A DNA stretch of 64,000 bases from Alteromonas_E sp965248545 (GTDB lineage Bacteria; Pseudomonadota; Gammaproteobacteria; Enterobacterales; Alteromonadaceae), in NCBI GenBank assembly GCA_965248545.1, contig OZ252110.1, forward strand, positions 2,294,001-2,358,000, given 5' to 3'. Under the pieces are notes generated by a model. It saw only the letters and a program-made list of their open reading frames with translations, was not told the DNA's origin and searched no databases. A program made the translations under genes and the position numbers. Shown in pieces: positions 8,551-18,148 of the stretch (its first letter is position 1; each line of letters begins with the position of its first letter).

Positions 8551-9183
8551 ATGTCAGAAATTCAACGTTTTTCATCGAGAGATGTACGCAATCTAACTAC
8601 TAAGCCTTTGTACTCAGGGTATTTTAAGATGGTGCAATACCAGTTTCAGCATCGTTTATATAATGGTGGGTGGAGTGAAACTGTCACCCGAGAAATATTC
8701 GAACGAGGTCATGCTGTTGCGGTCTTGCCGTATGACCCGGTCACCGACGAATTCGTTTTGATCGAGCAATTTCGCGTGGGTGCGATGGATACATCTTCGT
8801 CGCCTTGGTTGATTGAAATCATTGCCGGTATTATCGACGAGGGCGAGCAGGCCGAGGCTGTTTGCCATCGGGAAGCAATGGAAGAAGCGGGTATAGAACT
8901 GCAGCATCTCACTAAGGCCGTGAGTTACTTAGCGAGTCCAGGCGGCACAACAGAGCGGTTAGATATTTTTATGGCTAAGGTTGACTCAACCACAGCGGGC
9001 GGTGTTCACGGCCTGGACCACGAATCAGAAGATATCCTGGTGCATCGAGTCCCCGTTTCCCGGGCTGTTGAATGGTTACAATCAGGTAAAGTAGACAACG
9101 CGGCGGCGATAATTGCGTTACAATGGTTCTTATTGAATCAGTCGCAGCTAATGGAGCAGTGGCAAAAGGCCGATGCGGAATAA
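8551..9183 (+). CDS. nudF: ADP-ribose pyrophosphatase (Nudix), NudF
   Basis: Hydrolyses ADP-ribose to AMP and ribose 5-phosphate in the cytosol. 210 aa with a complete Nudix box GX5EX7REUXEEXGU: Gly93, Glu99, Arg107-Glu108, Glu111-Glu112, Gly114. The N-terminal part (RHRLYNGGWSETVTRE-like, here HRLYNGGWSETVTREIFERG) is typical of the ADP-ribose branch. It is the first gene of a compact nudF-yqiB-cpdA-yqiA run, and its stop overlaps the yqiB start by 11 bases. The first ATG (8551) is used. Confidence 0.95.
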   Translation: MSEIQRFSSRDVRNLTTKPLYSGYFKMVQYQFQHRLYNGGWSETVTREIFERGHAVAVLPYDPVTDEFVLIEQFRVGAMDTSSSPWLIEIIAGIIDEGEQAEAVCHREAMEEAGIELQHLTKAVSYLASPGGTTERLDIFMAKVDSTTAGGVHGLDHESEDILVHRVPVSRAVEWLQSGKVDNAAAIIALQWFLLNQSQLMEQWQKADAE

Positions 9184-9607
9184 GAAGAAATACGTCCCTC
9201 ATTTACCTAGCATGCTTGAAGTATGTGAGGCTAACTACGCGAGAATGATGCAGCTGTTGCCGGATGTTGATACCGAGCGCCTGGAGTATCAATTCGCGGC
9301 GGGTAAGCAATTGCAGTATCGCATTCGGATCGTGGATTCAGCTCGCTACACGAGCACATTAGAAATGAGTCAACGCAATAGCTCTGGACCAGCATTCCTG
9401 CAACCTACAATGCTCGTTCGCCTATATCACGACGCACGCGTCGCTGAAGTGATTCAGTCACAACGGATTGGTAACCTAAATCCCAGTTATGAGTACCCGA
9501 ATCATCAGATGCATCAGAAAAATGAAAAGCAAATGGTCAATCGCTTTTTATCTGAATGGTTGGCGTTTTGTTTGACGCAACAGAGCGAATCCTCTGCGAG
9601 TGCCTAG
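9173..9607 (+). CDS. yqiB: DUF1249 family protein YqiB
   Basis: Cytosolic protein of 144 aa, beginning MRNKKKYVPHLPSMLEVCE and containing CEANYARMMQLLPD, typical of DUF1249/YqiB. Biochemical function is unknown. It overlaps nudF upstream and cpdA downstream, the same order as in E. coli, so it is probably translationally coupled to both. Gene context is the strongest support. Confidence 0.9.
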   Translation: MRNKKKYVPHLPSMLEVCEANYARMMQLLPDVDTERLEYQFAAGKQLQYRIRIVDSARYTSTLEMSQRNSSGPAFLQPTMLVRLYHDARVAEVIQSQRIGNLNPSYEYPNHQMHQKNEKQMVNRFLSEWLAFCLTQQSESSASA

Positions 9608-10361
9608 TCCTTTTCGCTTAATCCAGATATCGGATTGCCATTTATTCGCTGACACCACCAAAACTGGCTATGCAGCTATCAATCCACATACCTGTTTGCA
9701 GGCGGTGTTTGCAGCAGTCCGCTCACACCAACCTGATGCCATTGTTGTCAGCGGTGACGTCTCAGGTGATGATAGTGAACACAGCTATCGCCATTTCAAA
9801 AATCTGTGGCAAGGAGCAAACATCCAGGCGCCGCTTTACGGGTTAATGGGGAATCACGACCACGTCGAATATTGGTCTATGGCGTTTAATACGGCCGCAT
9901 CGCACTATTCCGCATCGTTCAATAATCATTGGCATTTACACGTTTTGCCTTGCCAATTTGAGGGGACTCGGGGTCATTTAAGCGCGTCGGACATAGCACT
10001 AATTTCGAAAGATATCGCAAGTATGCCAGATAAGTTTCACATCCTAGCCCTCCATCATCCATTAACCAATGCCCATGTGTGGATGGACCGACATGCGCTG
10101 TTTAATCCAGAGCTTGGAGTGGCTTTAGCCCAGTCTAATTCAGCGCCCACTATGATCATCCACGGGCATGTCCATACTGCCAGAGAAGTCGAGCTGGGGC
10201 ACACAACACAACTTGCTTGTCCAAGCACGTGCTGGCAATGGGGTAATACCGAAGCGTTCAGTGTTGCCGACTTGCCTCCTGGTTTTCGGATCCTAGACCT
10301 ATACGATAATGGGCATTGGGAAACACAGATTTATTATTTGCACAAGGAATCAATGCAATGA
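9600..10361 (+). CDS. cpdA: 3',5'-cyclic-AMP phosphodiesterase CpdA
   Basis: Calcineurin-like metallophosphoesterase (253 aa) that degrades cAMP and so tunes CRP signalling. Dinuclear metal motifs are visible in order: D-x-H in QISDCHLFAD (Asp12, His14), VVSGDVSGDD, GNHDH, and GHVHTA near the C-terminus. The start is GTG at 9600, overlapping the last 8 bases of yqiB; no better start aligns with the N-terminus PSPFRLIQISDCH. The stop overlaps the yqiA start as ATGA. Context nudF-yqiB-cpdA-yqiA-parE matches enterobacteria. Confidence 0.95.
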   Translation: MPSPFRLIQISDCHLFADTTKTGYAAINPHTCLQAVFAAVRSHQPDAIVVSGDVSGDDSEHSYRHFKNLWQGANIQAPLYGLMGNHDHVEYWSMAFNTAASHYSASFNNHWHLHVLPCQFEGTRGHLSASDIALISKDIASMPDKFHILALHHPLTNAHVWMDRHALFNPELGVALAQSNSAPTMIIHGHVHTAREVELGHTTQLACPSTCWQWGNTEAFSVADLPPGFRILDLYDNGHWETQIYYLHKESMQ

Positions 10362-10936
10362 GTCAGGTGATTTATCTACATGGCTTTTTGAGTTCACCAC
10401 AGTCTGAAAAAGCACAACTCACCAAAGTTTATGTGGAGCAGAATGTTAAGGACGTCATCCTACATATACCGCAAATTCCGAACACCATCGATATGGTCGC
10501 CGACGTTATCCTCCCGATAGTTAAACCGATTGTCGCGGGCGGTGAACCCTTAAAACTCATCGGCAGTTCGATGGGGGGATTTTTGTCTACTTGGCTAATC
10601 GAGCAATTTGGCGGTAAGGCTGTATTAATCAACCCCGCAGTTGCGCCCTATCGACTGATGCAAGACTACATGGGGCCGCACCAAAACCCATATACGTTGG
10701 AAGCATTCGAAGTGACGGAAGCACATATTGATATTTTGCGGACGTTGGAGCCATCTGCGATTGCTAAGCCCGAGTGTTACAAGGTACTGCTTCAATCAGG
10801 CGATGAAACACTAGACTATCGTCTTGCTGAGCAACGCTATGTTGGTAGCGACGTATTGGTCGAACAGGGGGGCAATCACAGTTTCGTGAATTACCAGCGT
10901 CATTTAGGCGATATTTTCGACTTTTTATTCGCTTAA
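10358..10936 (+). CDS. yqiA: YqiA family alpha/beta-hydrolase esterase
   Basis: Small esterase of 192 aa. It opens with IYLHGFLSSPQSEKA and has the nucleophile elbow GSSMG (Ser71) and a C-terminal GGNHSF carrying the likely catalytic His. The natural substrate is unknown; the E. coli homologue hydrolyses short and medium acyl esters. The frame is open further upstream, but the ATG at 10358 overlaps the cpdA stop as ATGA and begins exactly at the family N-terminus MSQVIYLHGF. Confidence 0.93.
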   Translation: MSQVIYLHGFLSSPQSEKAQLTKVYVEQNVKDVILHIPQIPNTIDMVADVILPIVKPIVAGGEPLKLIGSSMGGFLSTWLIEQFGGKAVLINPAVAPYRLMQDYMGPHQNPYTLEAFEVTEAHIDILRTLEPSAIAKPECYKVLLQSGDETLDYRLAEQRYVGSDVLVEQGGNHSFVNYQRHLGDIFDFLFA

Positions 10937-11070
10937 ACCGCTTTGATGAATTGCTCATCACAGGGGGGCTTGATACCATCGAATGTATCCATTGCGCGAT
11001 CCAATTCAGGGGGCTTATTTCCCCGGAATGACGATGCAAATTACTAAAACCAGCGCAGAGTAGCAGCACT

Positions 11071-12963
11071 ATGTCTAATCAATATAACGCCGACGCGATT
11101 GAGGTTCTTAATGGTCTGGAGCCCGTCAAACGCCGTCCTGGAATGTACACCGATACCACTCGTCCTAATCACCTTAGTCAGGAGGTAATCGATAACAGTG
11201 TAGACGAGGCGTTGGCTGGACACGCAACCAGTATCAAAATTACGTTGCACGCCGATCACTCGTTAGAGGTGATTGATGACGGTCGTGGAATGCCGGTTGA
11301 TATTCACCCCGAAGAAGGGATCTCTGGCGTTGAATTGATTATGACTAAGCTGCACGCCGGCGGAAAATTCTCGAACAAAAACTACGCTTTTTCAGGCGGT
11401 TTGCACGGCGTTGGTATCTCTGTAGTGAATGCCCTTTCGACGCGCGTTGAAGTCACGATACGTCGCGATAGCAACGTGTATCAAATTGCTTTCGCTGATG
11501 GTGACAAGGTTGAAGATCTAAGTGTTATCGATACGTGTGGTCGCCGTAACACCGGTACGCGGGTGCACTTTTGGCCAGATCCGCAGTATTTTGATAGTGC
11601 CAAGTTTTCGGTTTCTAAACTCAAACACGTTCTGCGTGCAAAGGCGGTATTGTGCCCGGGGCTCAAAATTCGTTTTGATGACAAAATCAACAATGAATCG
11701 CTGGAATGGCATTATCAGGATGGGTTACAAGACTACCTCACTGATGCATTAAAAGGCTTTGAAACTTTGCCGGAAGATGCTCCATTTGTAGGCACTTTTT
11801 CCGGTAATACCGAGCAAGCAGACTGGGCGGTGATGTGGTTACCAGAGGGCGGAGATTTAGTTGCCGAAAGTTACGTGAATCTTATTCCAACGGCTCAAGG
11901 TGGAACTCACGTAAATGGTTTACGCCAGGGGCTATTGGAGTCCATGCGAGAGTTTTGTGAATTTCGCAATTTAATGCCCCGCGGAGTAAAACTGACACCC
12001 GAAGATGTATGGGATCGCTGTAGCTACATTTTGTCGACTAAGATGCAAGACCCACAATTTGCCGGGCAAACAAAAGAACGCTTATCTTCTCGTCAAGCTG
12101 CAGCCTTCGTTTCAGGCGTCGTGAAGGATGCGTTTAGCCTTTGGTTAAATCAGCACACTGATGTTGCCGAGGCATTGGCTGAAATGTGTATCAGCAATGC
12201 CCAACGTCGTTTGCGACAAACTAAAAAAGTAGCTCGCAAGAAAGTGACCCAAGGGCCAGCACTACCGGGTAAACTGACTGACTGCTCCTCTCAAGACATC
12301 ACTCAGTCTGAACTTTTTCTAGTGGAAGGAGACTCCGCAGGTGGGTCGGCCAAACAAGCGCGAGATCGAGAGTTTCAAGCGATAATGCCGTTGCGCGGTA
12401 AAATTTTGAATAGTTGGGAAGTCGATTCATCACAAGTTCTCGCCTCGCAAGAAATCCATGATATTTCAGTGGCACTAGGCATTGACCCCGACAGCGATGA
12501 CTTAAGTGGTTTGCGGTACGGTAAGATTTGTATTTTGGCTGACGCGGACTCGGATGGTTTGCATATAGCAACATTGCTGTGCGCGCTGTTTGTGCGTCAT
12601 TTCCGCCACTTGGTTGAGCAAGGCCACGTCTACGTTGCAATGCCTCCATTATTTAGAATCGATATCGGGAAGGAAGTCTATTACGCACTTGATGAAGGTG
12701 AAAAACAGGGCATTCTCGATCGTATTGAAGCTGAGAAAAAACGCGGTAAAGTCAATGTGCAGCGCTTTAAAGGGTTGGGTGAAATGAATCCAATGCAGTT
12801 GCGCGAGACAACTATGGACCCAAATACCCGACGTTTGGTTCAATTGACAATAGATGATGCGGAGCACATGCTTGAATTGATGGACATGCTATTAGCTAAA
12901 AAGCGCTCCGGTGACCGTCGTCAATGGCTCGAGTCAAAGGGTAATTTGGCCGAAGTTATTTAG
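11071..12963 (+). CDS. parE: DNA topoisomerase IV subunit B (ParE)
   Basis: ATPase subunit of topoisomerase IV, which decatenates daughter chromosomes together with ParC. 630 aa. The GHKL ATPase motifs are EVIDNSVDEA and DDGRGMP, with the ATP lid SGGLHGVGISVVNALS. The Toprim domain carries VEGDSAGGSA, then MPLRGKILN and DADSDGLHIATLL. The C-terminal end is RFKGLGEMNPMQLRETTMDP. ParE rather than GyrB is indicated by length, by the lack of the GyrB insertion and by synteny with yqiA. parC is not adjacent. The 134-nt gap before it may hold its own promoter. Confidence 0.97.
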   Translation: MSNQYNADAIEVLNGLEPVKRRPGMYTDTTRPNHLSQEVIDNSVDEALAGHATSIKITLHADHSLEVIDDGRGMPVDIHPEEGISGVELIMTKLHAGGKFSNKNYAFSGGLHGVGISVVNALSTRVEVTIRRDSNVYQIAFADGDKVEDLSVIDTCGRRNTGTRVHFWPDPQYFDSAKFSVSKLKHVLRAKAVLCPGLKIRFDDKINNESLEWHYQDGLQDYLTDALKGFETLPEDAPFVGTFSGNTEQADWAVMWLPEGGDLVAESYVNLIPTAQGGTHVNGLRQGLLESMREFCEFRNLMPRGVKLTPEDVWDRCSYILSTKMQDPQFAGQTKERLSSRQAAAFVSGVVKDAFSLWLNQHTDVAEALAEMCISNAQRRLRQTKKVARKKVTQGPALPGKLTDCSSQDITQSELFLVEGDSAGGSAKQARDREFQAIMPLRGKILNSWEVDSSQVLASQEIHDISVALGIDPDSDDLSGLRYGKICILADADSDGLHIATLLCALFVRHFRHLVEQGHVYVAMPPLFRIDIGKEVYYALDEGEKQGILDRIEAEKKRGKVNVQRFKGLGEMNPMQLRETTMDPNTRRLVQLTIDDAEHMLELMDMLLAKKRSGDRRQWLESKGNLAEVI

Positions 12964-13100
12964 CTTAGCAGGTGGCTGACAAACGCTGCTGGGCATACAC
13001 AAAATCAATCAAACTTGGCATGGTATTTAGCGCACGATGAGCAGTGAGATTCGCCGCTTCAAGGCTAATGTCAAAAGAACATTTCTACAGGAAGAATGTA

Positions 13101-13424
13101 ATGGCTAAATCTACAACGGGCTTGGACAGCAATGTAGCGTCACTATTGTGTTATGCGCTTGGATGGGTGTCGGGTTTGGTGTTTTATTTGATTGAAAAAG
13201 ATGACGCTGAGGTCCGCTTCCACGCTGCTCAATCAATCGTGGTATTTGGTTCACTGACCGTGATTGCGACCTTTGTAGGGGCAGTGCCTATCTTGGGGGG
13301 AGTGATGGGCTCGTTGGTTAATATCGTGAGTATCGTCGCGTGGATTGTTCTGATGGTTTTCGCGTATCAGGGAAAACATTTTTCGGTACCGATTTGCGGT
13401 GATTTCGCCAAGAAAATGCTCTAG
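13101..13424 (+). CDS. DUF4870 family small membrane protein
   Basis: Predicted inner-membrane protein of 107 aa with about three hydrophobic helices. The opening TGLDSNVASLLCYALGWVSG followed by a short polar turn (EKDDAEVRFHAAQS) and the closing IVLMVFAYQGKHF are the typical DUF4870 pattern. Function is unknown. The frame is open from 13044, but the ATG at 13101 is preceded by AGGAAG and begins at the conserved part. It is a stand-alone gene downstream of parE. Confidence 0.75.
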   Translation: MAKSTTGLDSNVASLLCYALGWVSGLVFYLIEKDDAEVRFHAAQSIVVFGSLTVIATFVGAVPILGGVMGSLVNIVSIVAWIVLMVFAYQGKHFSVPICGDFAKKML

Positions 13425-13513
13425 GTTTTGGGACGAGTTTCAAGCGGGTCCATTAACTGACTATTCCGTCCCCCTGTTTGTTTAGATGAAGTTGTAAAGT
13501 AGCTATTGAATCC

Positions 13514-14818
13514 ATGTTGAACCTTCTACTACGCAGTATTGTGGTTGTATTAATCGTGCTTACACTGTTTGTGGGGGCATTGACATGGTTAATGATTGAC
13601 AGTGAGCCGAGAGTCAAAAATTCTGCGCTGGATGGATTAAATGACGCAGAATCTGTTCACGCGTTACTCCAACAATTGCAAAGCAGTGTGGTTGATCGGC
13701 AAACACCGCATACGATTCAGTTAACGAAAGCGCAATTACTGAGTTTAATCGCTTTTGCAGAGCGAGCTAAACCTCAGTTTAAAGCTGAAATTCGCTTGGC
13801 CAGCTCCCTGTCGAGCTTGAACCTAACTTATCAATTACCCACCCCTTTTGCGCATAGTTTCGTAAATATCAGTGCTTCGTTGATGCCCGGAGAGGGGGTA
13901 AATATCGGTAACATTCGCATTGGCGATATGAATGTGCGCGGTGACTGGGCGTTACGCCTGATGACGTTTCTGGTAGACAGTTGGACGCAGAGCGATATTG
14001 GTAGCTTTGCTATTGAGCAGATTGAATCGGTCTCAATGGACACTTCCAAGTTAAGTATACGTTTACTCCCACTAGATGGTCTATTGCGTGAGTTAAACCA
14101 ATTACAGCATGGATTGAATGTGGACCAAGACGAATGGTTAAGTCAACGCACGGCCTATTATCTGAGACATCTGGCGCGCTTTTCAGTGGAGAATGATCCG
14201 GTTTATCTGAATAAGCAACCATCGTTAGGCATATATCTGCAAGCGGTAATGCAACACGTTGGCGAAACCGCAGAGAGGAGCATTGCAGAAGAGAATGAAG
14301 CTGCGTTGCTTGCACTGACAATTTTTACTGGTCATCATCGGTTTGGAAACTTAGTGGGCTCGGTACAAGTCGACCCAGACAGAGCGGTCCGTCCACCGAA
14401 TCCAACCGTCATTCTAGGTCGCCGCGATTTGAGCCAACACCTGATTATTTCCGCGGGCTTAAAACTCTTGTCCGAACAAGGGATCACGAACGCAATAGGC
14501 GAATTTAAGGAGTTAATGGATCGCGTTCTAGGTGGCTCAGGTTATAGTTTCGTCGATTTAGCCGCAGACATGGCTGGTGTCAGATTAGCTGAAGCGGCGA
14601 TTGACCCTGATACTGCGCATCTGATTCAACAGCGATTGGCCGAAAATGCTGCAGAGTCAATCTTCATGCCTTCAATAGACGACTTACCTGAAGGGCTCGA
14701 TAAGCAAGCTTTTGTAGAGCGTTTCGGCGATGTCGATAGTGCGGCGTATATTCAACAGGTAGAGCTTATTTCGAGCCGCATAAGTCAGCTTTCGCTGTAT
14801 CAGAAAACTCAGAATTAG
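13514..14818 (+). CDS. Membrane-anchored protein of unknown function, 434 aa
   Basis: The N-terminus has one hydrophobic segment (about residues 5-27, LLRSIVVVLIVLTLFVGALTW) without a signal-peptidase site. This suggests a single-span inner-membrane anchor with a large periplasmic domain. The body is mixed alpha/beta; a middle stretch predicts beta strands (ASSLSSLNLTYQL, SFVNISASL) and the C-terminal half is helical. No catalytic motif stands out, and I do not recognise the family. It is flanked by a DUF4870 gene and a convergent small gene. It starts at the first ATG (13514), with only a weak ribosome site. Confidence 0.7.
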   Translation: MLNLLLRSIVVVLIVLTLFVGALTWLMIDSEPRVKNSALDGLNDAESVHALLQQLQSSVVDRQTPHTIQLTKAQLLSLIAFAERAKPQFKAEIRLASSLSSLNLTYQLPTPFAHSFVNISASLMPGEGVNIGNIRIGDMNVRGDWALRLMTFLVDSWTQSDIGSFAIEQIESVSMDTSKLSIRLLPLDGLLRELNQLQHGLNVDQDEWLSQRTAYYLRHLARFSVENDPVYLNKQPSLGIYLQAVMQHVGETAERSIAEENEAALLALTIFTGHHRFGNLVGSVQVDPDRAVRPPNPTVILGRRDLSQHLIISAGLKLLSEQGITNAIGEFKELMDRVLGGSGYSFVDLAADMAGVRLAEAAIDPDTAHLIQQRLAENAAESIFMPSIDDLPEGLDKQAFVERFGDVDSAAYIQQVELISSRISQLSLYQKTQN

Positions 14819-14834
14819 CCGTTTTTAGCTCTAG

Positions 14835-15149
14835 CTAGCCGGCCTTCAACGTAGCTTTGAAATCGGCTAGCGTCGCGAATAGTAATTCGATTTGTTTGAC
14901 GATTGGAGGGAGTGCGTTGGAGAGCTCATGCTCTGGCAACTGTTGCAAGCTTTCTATGCGCTGGGCTAATTCCTGTACGTAGGGCGAAAAGCGTTTTGCC
15001 GATGTTTCAAAGCCACTGCTCGTATCGAAAATCGTTGCGAATTTGCCTTTACCTTGTTTTTGTAGCTGGTCAATGGCGGCATCGGCATCGATTGCCTTTC
15101 GATAGATCAGTTGTAAATTTTGCTGTAACTGTTGATGAAGCGCTTGCAT
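14835..15149 (-). CDS. Small helical protein, 104 aa, unknown function
   Basis: Predicted cytosolic all-helical protein (MQALHQQLQQNLQLIYRKA...) rich in Gln and Leu, with heptad-like spacing. A central FDTSSGFETSAKRFSPYV segment faintly recalls PriC-type replication-restart proteins, but this is too weak to name. Convergent with the 434-aa gene, with 16 bases between stops. Confidence 0.55.
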   Translation of the reverse strand: MQALHQQLQQNLQLIYRKAIDADAAIDQLQKQGKGKFATIFDTSSGFETSAKRFSPYVQELAQRIESLQQLPEHELSNALPPIVKQIELLFATLADFKATLKAG

Positions 15150-15247
15150 AAAAAAACCTAAAGTTTGTTAACGTTTGGCCGATACTCTTGTGAGGTGGGC
15201 AATTGTGCCTGCTTTTAACTATTGCGACAAGCAAACAGGAAATTGGT

Positions 15248-15439
15248 ATGGATTTACAAGGTGCATCTACCTCTGGAACGTCCGGTGCTTCGCTAGAACT
15301 CGCTTCGCTCAAGTTGGCAAAAAGCCAGCAGGAGCAAGAAGGTCAAGCGTCGCTTCAGTTGCTGGAATCAGCCGCTGACGTACCAAGTACCACTTCGGCG
15401 AACCCTGCAATCGGTGGCATTATTGACACTTTTGCATAG
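15248..15439 (+). CDS. Small YjfB-like putative motility protein, 63 aa
   Basis: The N-terminus MDLQGAS followed by a small-residue stretch, a helix LELASLKLAKSQQEQEGQAS and LQLLESA recalls the YjfB putative-motility family (short proteins found beside flagellar or other genes). Function is unproven. The ATG at 15248 follows AGGAAAT; the longer open frame from 15203 lacks a ribosome site. A clear terminator follows. The family call is tentative. Confidence 0.5.
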   Translation: MDLQGASTSGTSGASLELASLKLAKSQQEQEGQASLQLLESAADVPSTTSANPAIGGIIDTFA

Positions 15440-15457
15440 TGAGCGTGAAGTATTTGG

Positions 15458-15482
15458 AAACTGGCCGAAAGGCCAGTTTTTG
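15458..15482 (+). terminator. Rho-independent terminator after the YjfB-like gene
   Basis: Stem AACTGGCC/GGCCAGTT closed by a GAAA tetraloop (15467-15470), followed by a T-run. Located 18 bases after the 63-aa gene. Confidence 0.9.
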
Positions 15483-15592
15483 CTTTCTACCGGCCCATAA
15501 GCACTGACACCGGTACTAGATTTTCTGCGCTGGTTGATATTCACTGCGTTACTTTCGAGCGTTTAAATAGTATACTTGAGCCTCGTAATTAC

Positions 15593-15604
15593 GGTGATAT
15601 CACC
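15593..15604. promoter_or_regulatory. 12-bp perfect palindrome upstream of MFS exporter
   Basis: GGTGATATCACC is a perfect palindrome about 90 bases before the MFS start, next to an AT-rich promoter-like stretch (AGTATACTTGAG). It could be an operator for a dimeric repressor; no regulator gene is adjacent. Confidence 0.3.
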
Positions 15605-15693
15605 CTTGATCTTCGATTTTCACCTCAAACGCATAAAGTAGTTAAACTCTAGCATCCAAACACTCACTTGTGTTTGAGCTCTGTAATATACAC

Positions 15694-17070
15694 ATGAATA
15701 TTCTGAAACATCTGACAAACACGCAGATTGTCCTGATCGCGGTATGCAGCGGCTATTTGATCGCACCACTTGGTATGGCGTCGGTTAACGTCGCGATACC
15801 AGCACTCGCGACAGACTTACAGGCGGCAGCAATAAAAGTAGGTTGGCTGCCTACTGCCTATATCCTTAGTAGTGTCGCGTTTCTGCTTCCAGCGGGTAAG
15901 CTCGCCGATATCTATGGGCGCAAAAAAATGTATATGTGGGGTCTGGTCTTAAATGCTATCGCTGCCTTGTTCAGTGGTGTTGCAAACGATATCGATGCCT
16001 TACTCTTTTGGCGGTTTTTACAAGGCGTGGCCGGTGCAATGATTTTTGGCACTGGGATCGCAATCGTTAGCTCTGTCGTGCCAGCGCATAGACGCGGTTT
16101 TGCGCTCGGTGTGGTCGCTTCTTGCGTGTATATTGGATTAACACTGGCTCCAGCTGTCGGGGGGATTCTAACCGAGCTATATGGGTGGAGAGCTGTCTTT
16201 TATTTTCAAGTTCCTCTGGTGATAGGTTTAGTTGTATTTATCAAGCTAGCACTGCAAGGGGATTGGAAGCAACAAGATGCCAGTCGTTTCGATGTGAAAG
16301 GCAGCTTATTGTTCATACTGTTCAGCGGCTTTTTTGTTTATGGATTGAGCAAACCGACGGAGGTGCTTGGGGTATTCTCGCTAATGTCATCAGTGCTTTG
16401 TCTCGCCGTATTCGTACTGCATCAGAGTAAGAGCAGTAAACCACTCATTCGGGTCCAGTTATTTCGTGAGAGTCGACTATTTAGCCTGTCGTTGACCACC
16501 TCTTTTTTCATGTACGCGAGTAATTTTGCAATCTTATTTCTATTGAGTTTGTTTCTGCAGTATATCTTGGAGTATTCACCTGCTGATGCAGGTTACATTT
16601 TACTCGCACAGCCATTGGCGATGGCACTCCTTGCGCCTTTTGCAGGACGGTTGGCGGATACGTTTGAGCCGCGCTATGTCGCGACCTGTGGATGTCTGCT
16701 AGTAGCCTGTGGTTTTGTGTTATTGAATCAACTGCATATGCACACCAGTGCTGAGTTTGTGGCAATGGGGTTGGTGTTGACGGGAATCGGTTTTGGGTTG
16801 TTTTCCACACCAAATAACAGCGCCATTATGGGGGCCGTGAACGACAGTGAAGTTGGTGTGGCTTCTGCTTCAATGAATCTCTCACGAACCATTGGCAACT
16901 TATTTGGCATGAGCATGGTTAACTTGATGATTCACCAGTTCATCGGTGATGTGCAATTGTCGGCGAGCGTTAAGCCTGAACTGTTGATGACCGTTTTATC
17001 CGCGCTAAAACTATCATTGGCAATGGTTTTACTCGCGAGTATTTTTTCCTTTCTCAGAGGCAAGCAATAG
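15694..17070 (+). CDS. MFS drug exporter, DHA2 (14-TM) type
   Basis: Proton-driven inner-membrane exporter of 458 aa. The loop 2-3 motif A is visible as GKLADIYGRKKMYMWG, and motif C-like GTGIAIVSSVVPAHRRG follows; the hydrophobic profile and length suggest 14 spans (QacA/EmrB-like). Substrate is unknown. An upstream in-frame GTG at 15670 would add 8 residues; the ATG at 15694 (MNILKHLTNTQIV) is preferred. Convergent with epmB, 15 bases apart. Confidence 0.85.
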   Translation: MNILKHLTNTQIVLIAVCSGYLIAPLGMASVNVAIPALATDLQAAAIKVGWLPTAYILSSVAFLLPAGKLADIYGRKKMYMWGLVLNAIAALFSGVANDIDALLFWRFLQGVAGAMIFGTGIAIVSSVVPAHRRGFALGVVASCVYIGLTLAPAVGGILTELYGWRAVFYFQVPLVIGLVVFIKLALQGDWKQQDASRFDVKGSLLFILFSGFFVYGLSKPTEVLGVFSLMSSVLCLAVFVLHQSKSSKPLIRVQLFRESRLFSLSLTTSFFMYASNFAILFLLSLFLQYILEYSPADAGYILLAQPLAMALLAPFAGRLADTFEPRYVATCGCLLVACGFVLLNQLHMHTSAEFVAMGLVLTGIGFGLFSTPNNSAIMGAVNDSEVGVASASMNLSRTIGNLFGMSMVNLMIHQFIGDVQLSASVKPELLMTVLSALKLSLAMVLLASIFSFLRGKQ

Positions 17071-17085
17071 TCGCTGAGTCGGCAC

Positions 17086-18129
17086 TCAGTCATTCGCTAA
17101 CATGTGCAGATCGAGCTGTGATTTAGAGCGTTTTCCACCGACTTCTCTAACGAGTTTTGGCACCAAAAAACCGGGCAATTCAGCACTCACATCTCGCATT
17201 AGTTGCGTCGCATGAGCAGTCTCTAGGTCGAAATGTGCTGCCCCTTGTACCTTGTCTAGAACGTGCAGATAGTATGGCAAAATACCTGCGTCAAATAAGG
17301 ATTCACTGAGCCTGACTTGAGCATCGACGGTGTCATTTATGCCACGCAATAGAACGGCCTGATTCAACAGTGTGATACCCGCTTCTTGAAGCAATTGTAA
17401 CTTTCGCTTTAAAGATGCAGATATTTCATTCGCATGATTGATGTGTAAGACCATGATGCGTTGCAACGGCAACTTAGCAAACCATTCAGTAAAGTCGTCA
17501 TCAATCCGGTTTGGCATTACTACGGGTAAACGCGTATGGATCCGCAGCCTTTTGATATGTGGTATCGAGCAGATTTTTTGTGCCAAATTGGCCAAATGGA
17601 TATCTTTCGCCATTAATGGATCGCCACCGGAAAAAATCACTTCATTGATCTGGGCATCCGCTTGAATCGCAGACAGCACATTTTCCCAATCTCTAGTGCT
17701 AGGCGAATTATCCGCGTATGGAAAGTGACGTCGGAAGCAGTAACGACAGTTTACTGCGCAACCACCACGAACAATTAGTAATACTCGTGATTTGTACTTG
17801 TGCAGTAACCCTGGTTTTTGGGTGTTCTGCTCCTCTAATGGATCCAGCACATAACCCTCTGGCGTATCAAACTCTTTGGCGCTGGGGAGCACCTGTAATA
17901 ATAATGGGTCATTGGGGTCGCCGGGGGTCATCAGCTCAGCAAAATGCCTAGGCACTCGCATTGGAAATAGACGCCTAGCCTTAATGTCCTGTGTGAAATT
18001 TTCCACCGGCAAATTTAAGTATTGCAGCAGGTCTTCAGGGGCGGTAAATGCGGTTGCTAATTCTTTTTGCCAGTTAGACTCTACAGTCACGACATTTTTA
18101 GGTATTATCTGCGCCAACGAATTGCCCAA
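17086..18129 (-). CDS. epmB: EF-P beta-lysylation protein EpmB (lysine 2,3-aminomutase-like)
   Basis: Radical-SAM, PLP-dependent enzyme that converts (S)-alpha-lysine to (R)-beta-lysine for attachment to EF-P. The radical-SAM cluster is in GGCAVNCRYCFRRHFPY (Cys124, Cys128, Cys131), followed by FSGGDPLMAKD; the N-terminal DPLEEQ and PGLLHKYKSR motifs are typical of EpmB. It is divergent from efp, and epmA follows efp, so the whole beta-lysylation set is here. The start is uncertain: TTG at 18129 (347 aa), or GTG at 18090 (334 aa); neither has a clear ribosome site. If TTG is right, only 19 bases separate it from the efp start. Confidence 0.93.
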   Translation of the reverse strand: MGNSLAQIIPKNVVTVESNWQKELATAFTAPEDLLQYLNLPVENFTQDIKARRLFPMRVPRHFAELMTPGDPNDPLLLQVLPSAKEFDTPEGYVLDPLEEQNTQKPGLLHKYKSRVLLIVRGGCAVNCRYCFRRHFPYADNSPSTRDWENVLSAIQADAQINEVIFSGGDPLMAKDIHLANLAQKICSIPHIKRLRIHTRLPVVMPNRIDDDFTEWFAKLPLQRIMVLHINHANEISASLKRKLQLLQEAGITLLNQAVLLRGINDTVDAQVRLSESLFDAGILPYYLHVLDKVQGAAHFDLETAHATQLMRDVSAELPGFLVPKLVREVGGKRSKSQLDLHMLAND

Positions 18130-18148
18130 TAGTAACGGTTAGAAAAAT

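Noticed and set aside
14835..15149. PriC replication-restart protein
   Set aside because: Only a faint similarity around FDTSSGF; not enough to name it.
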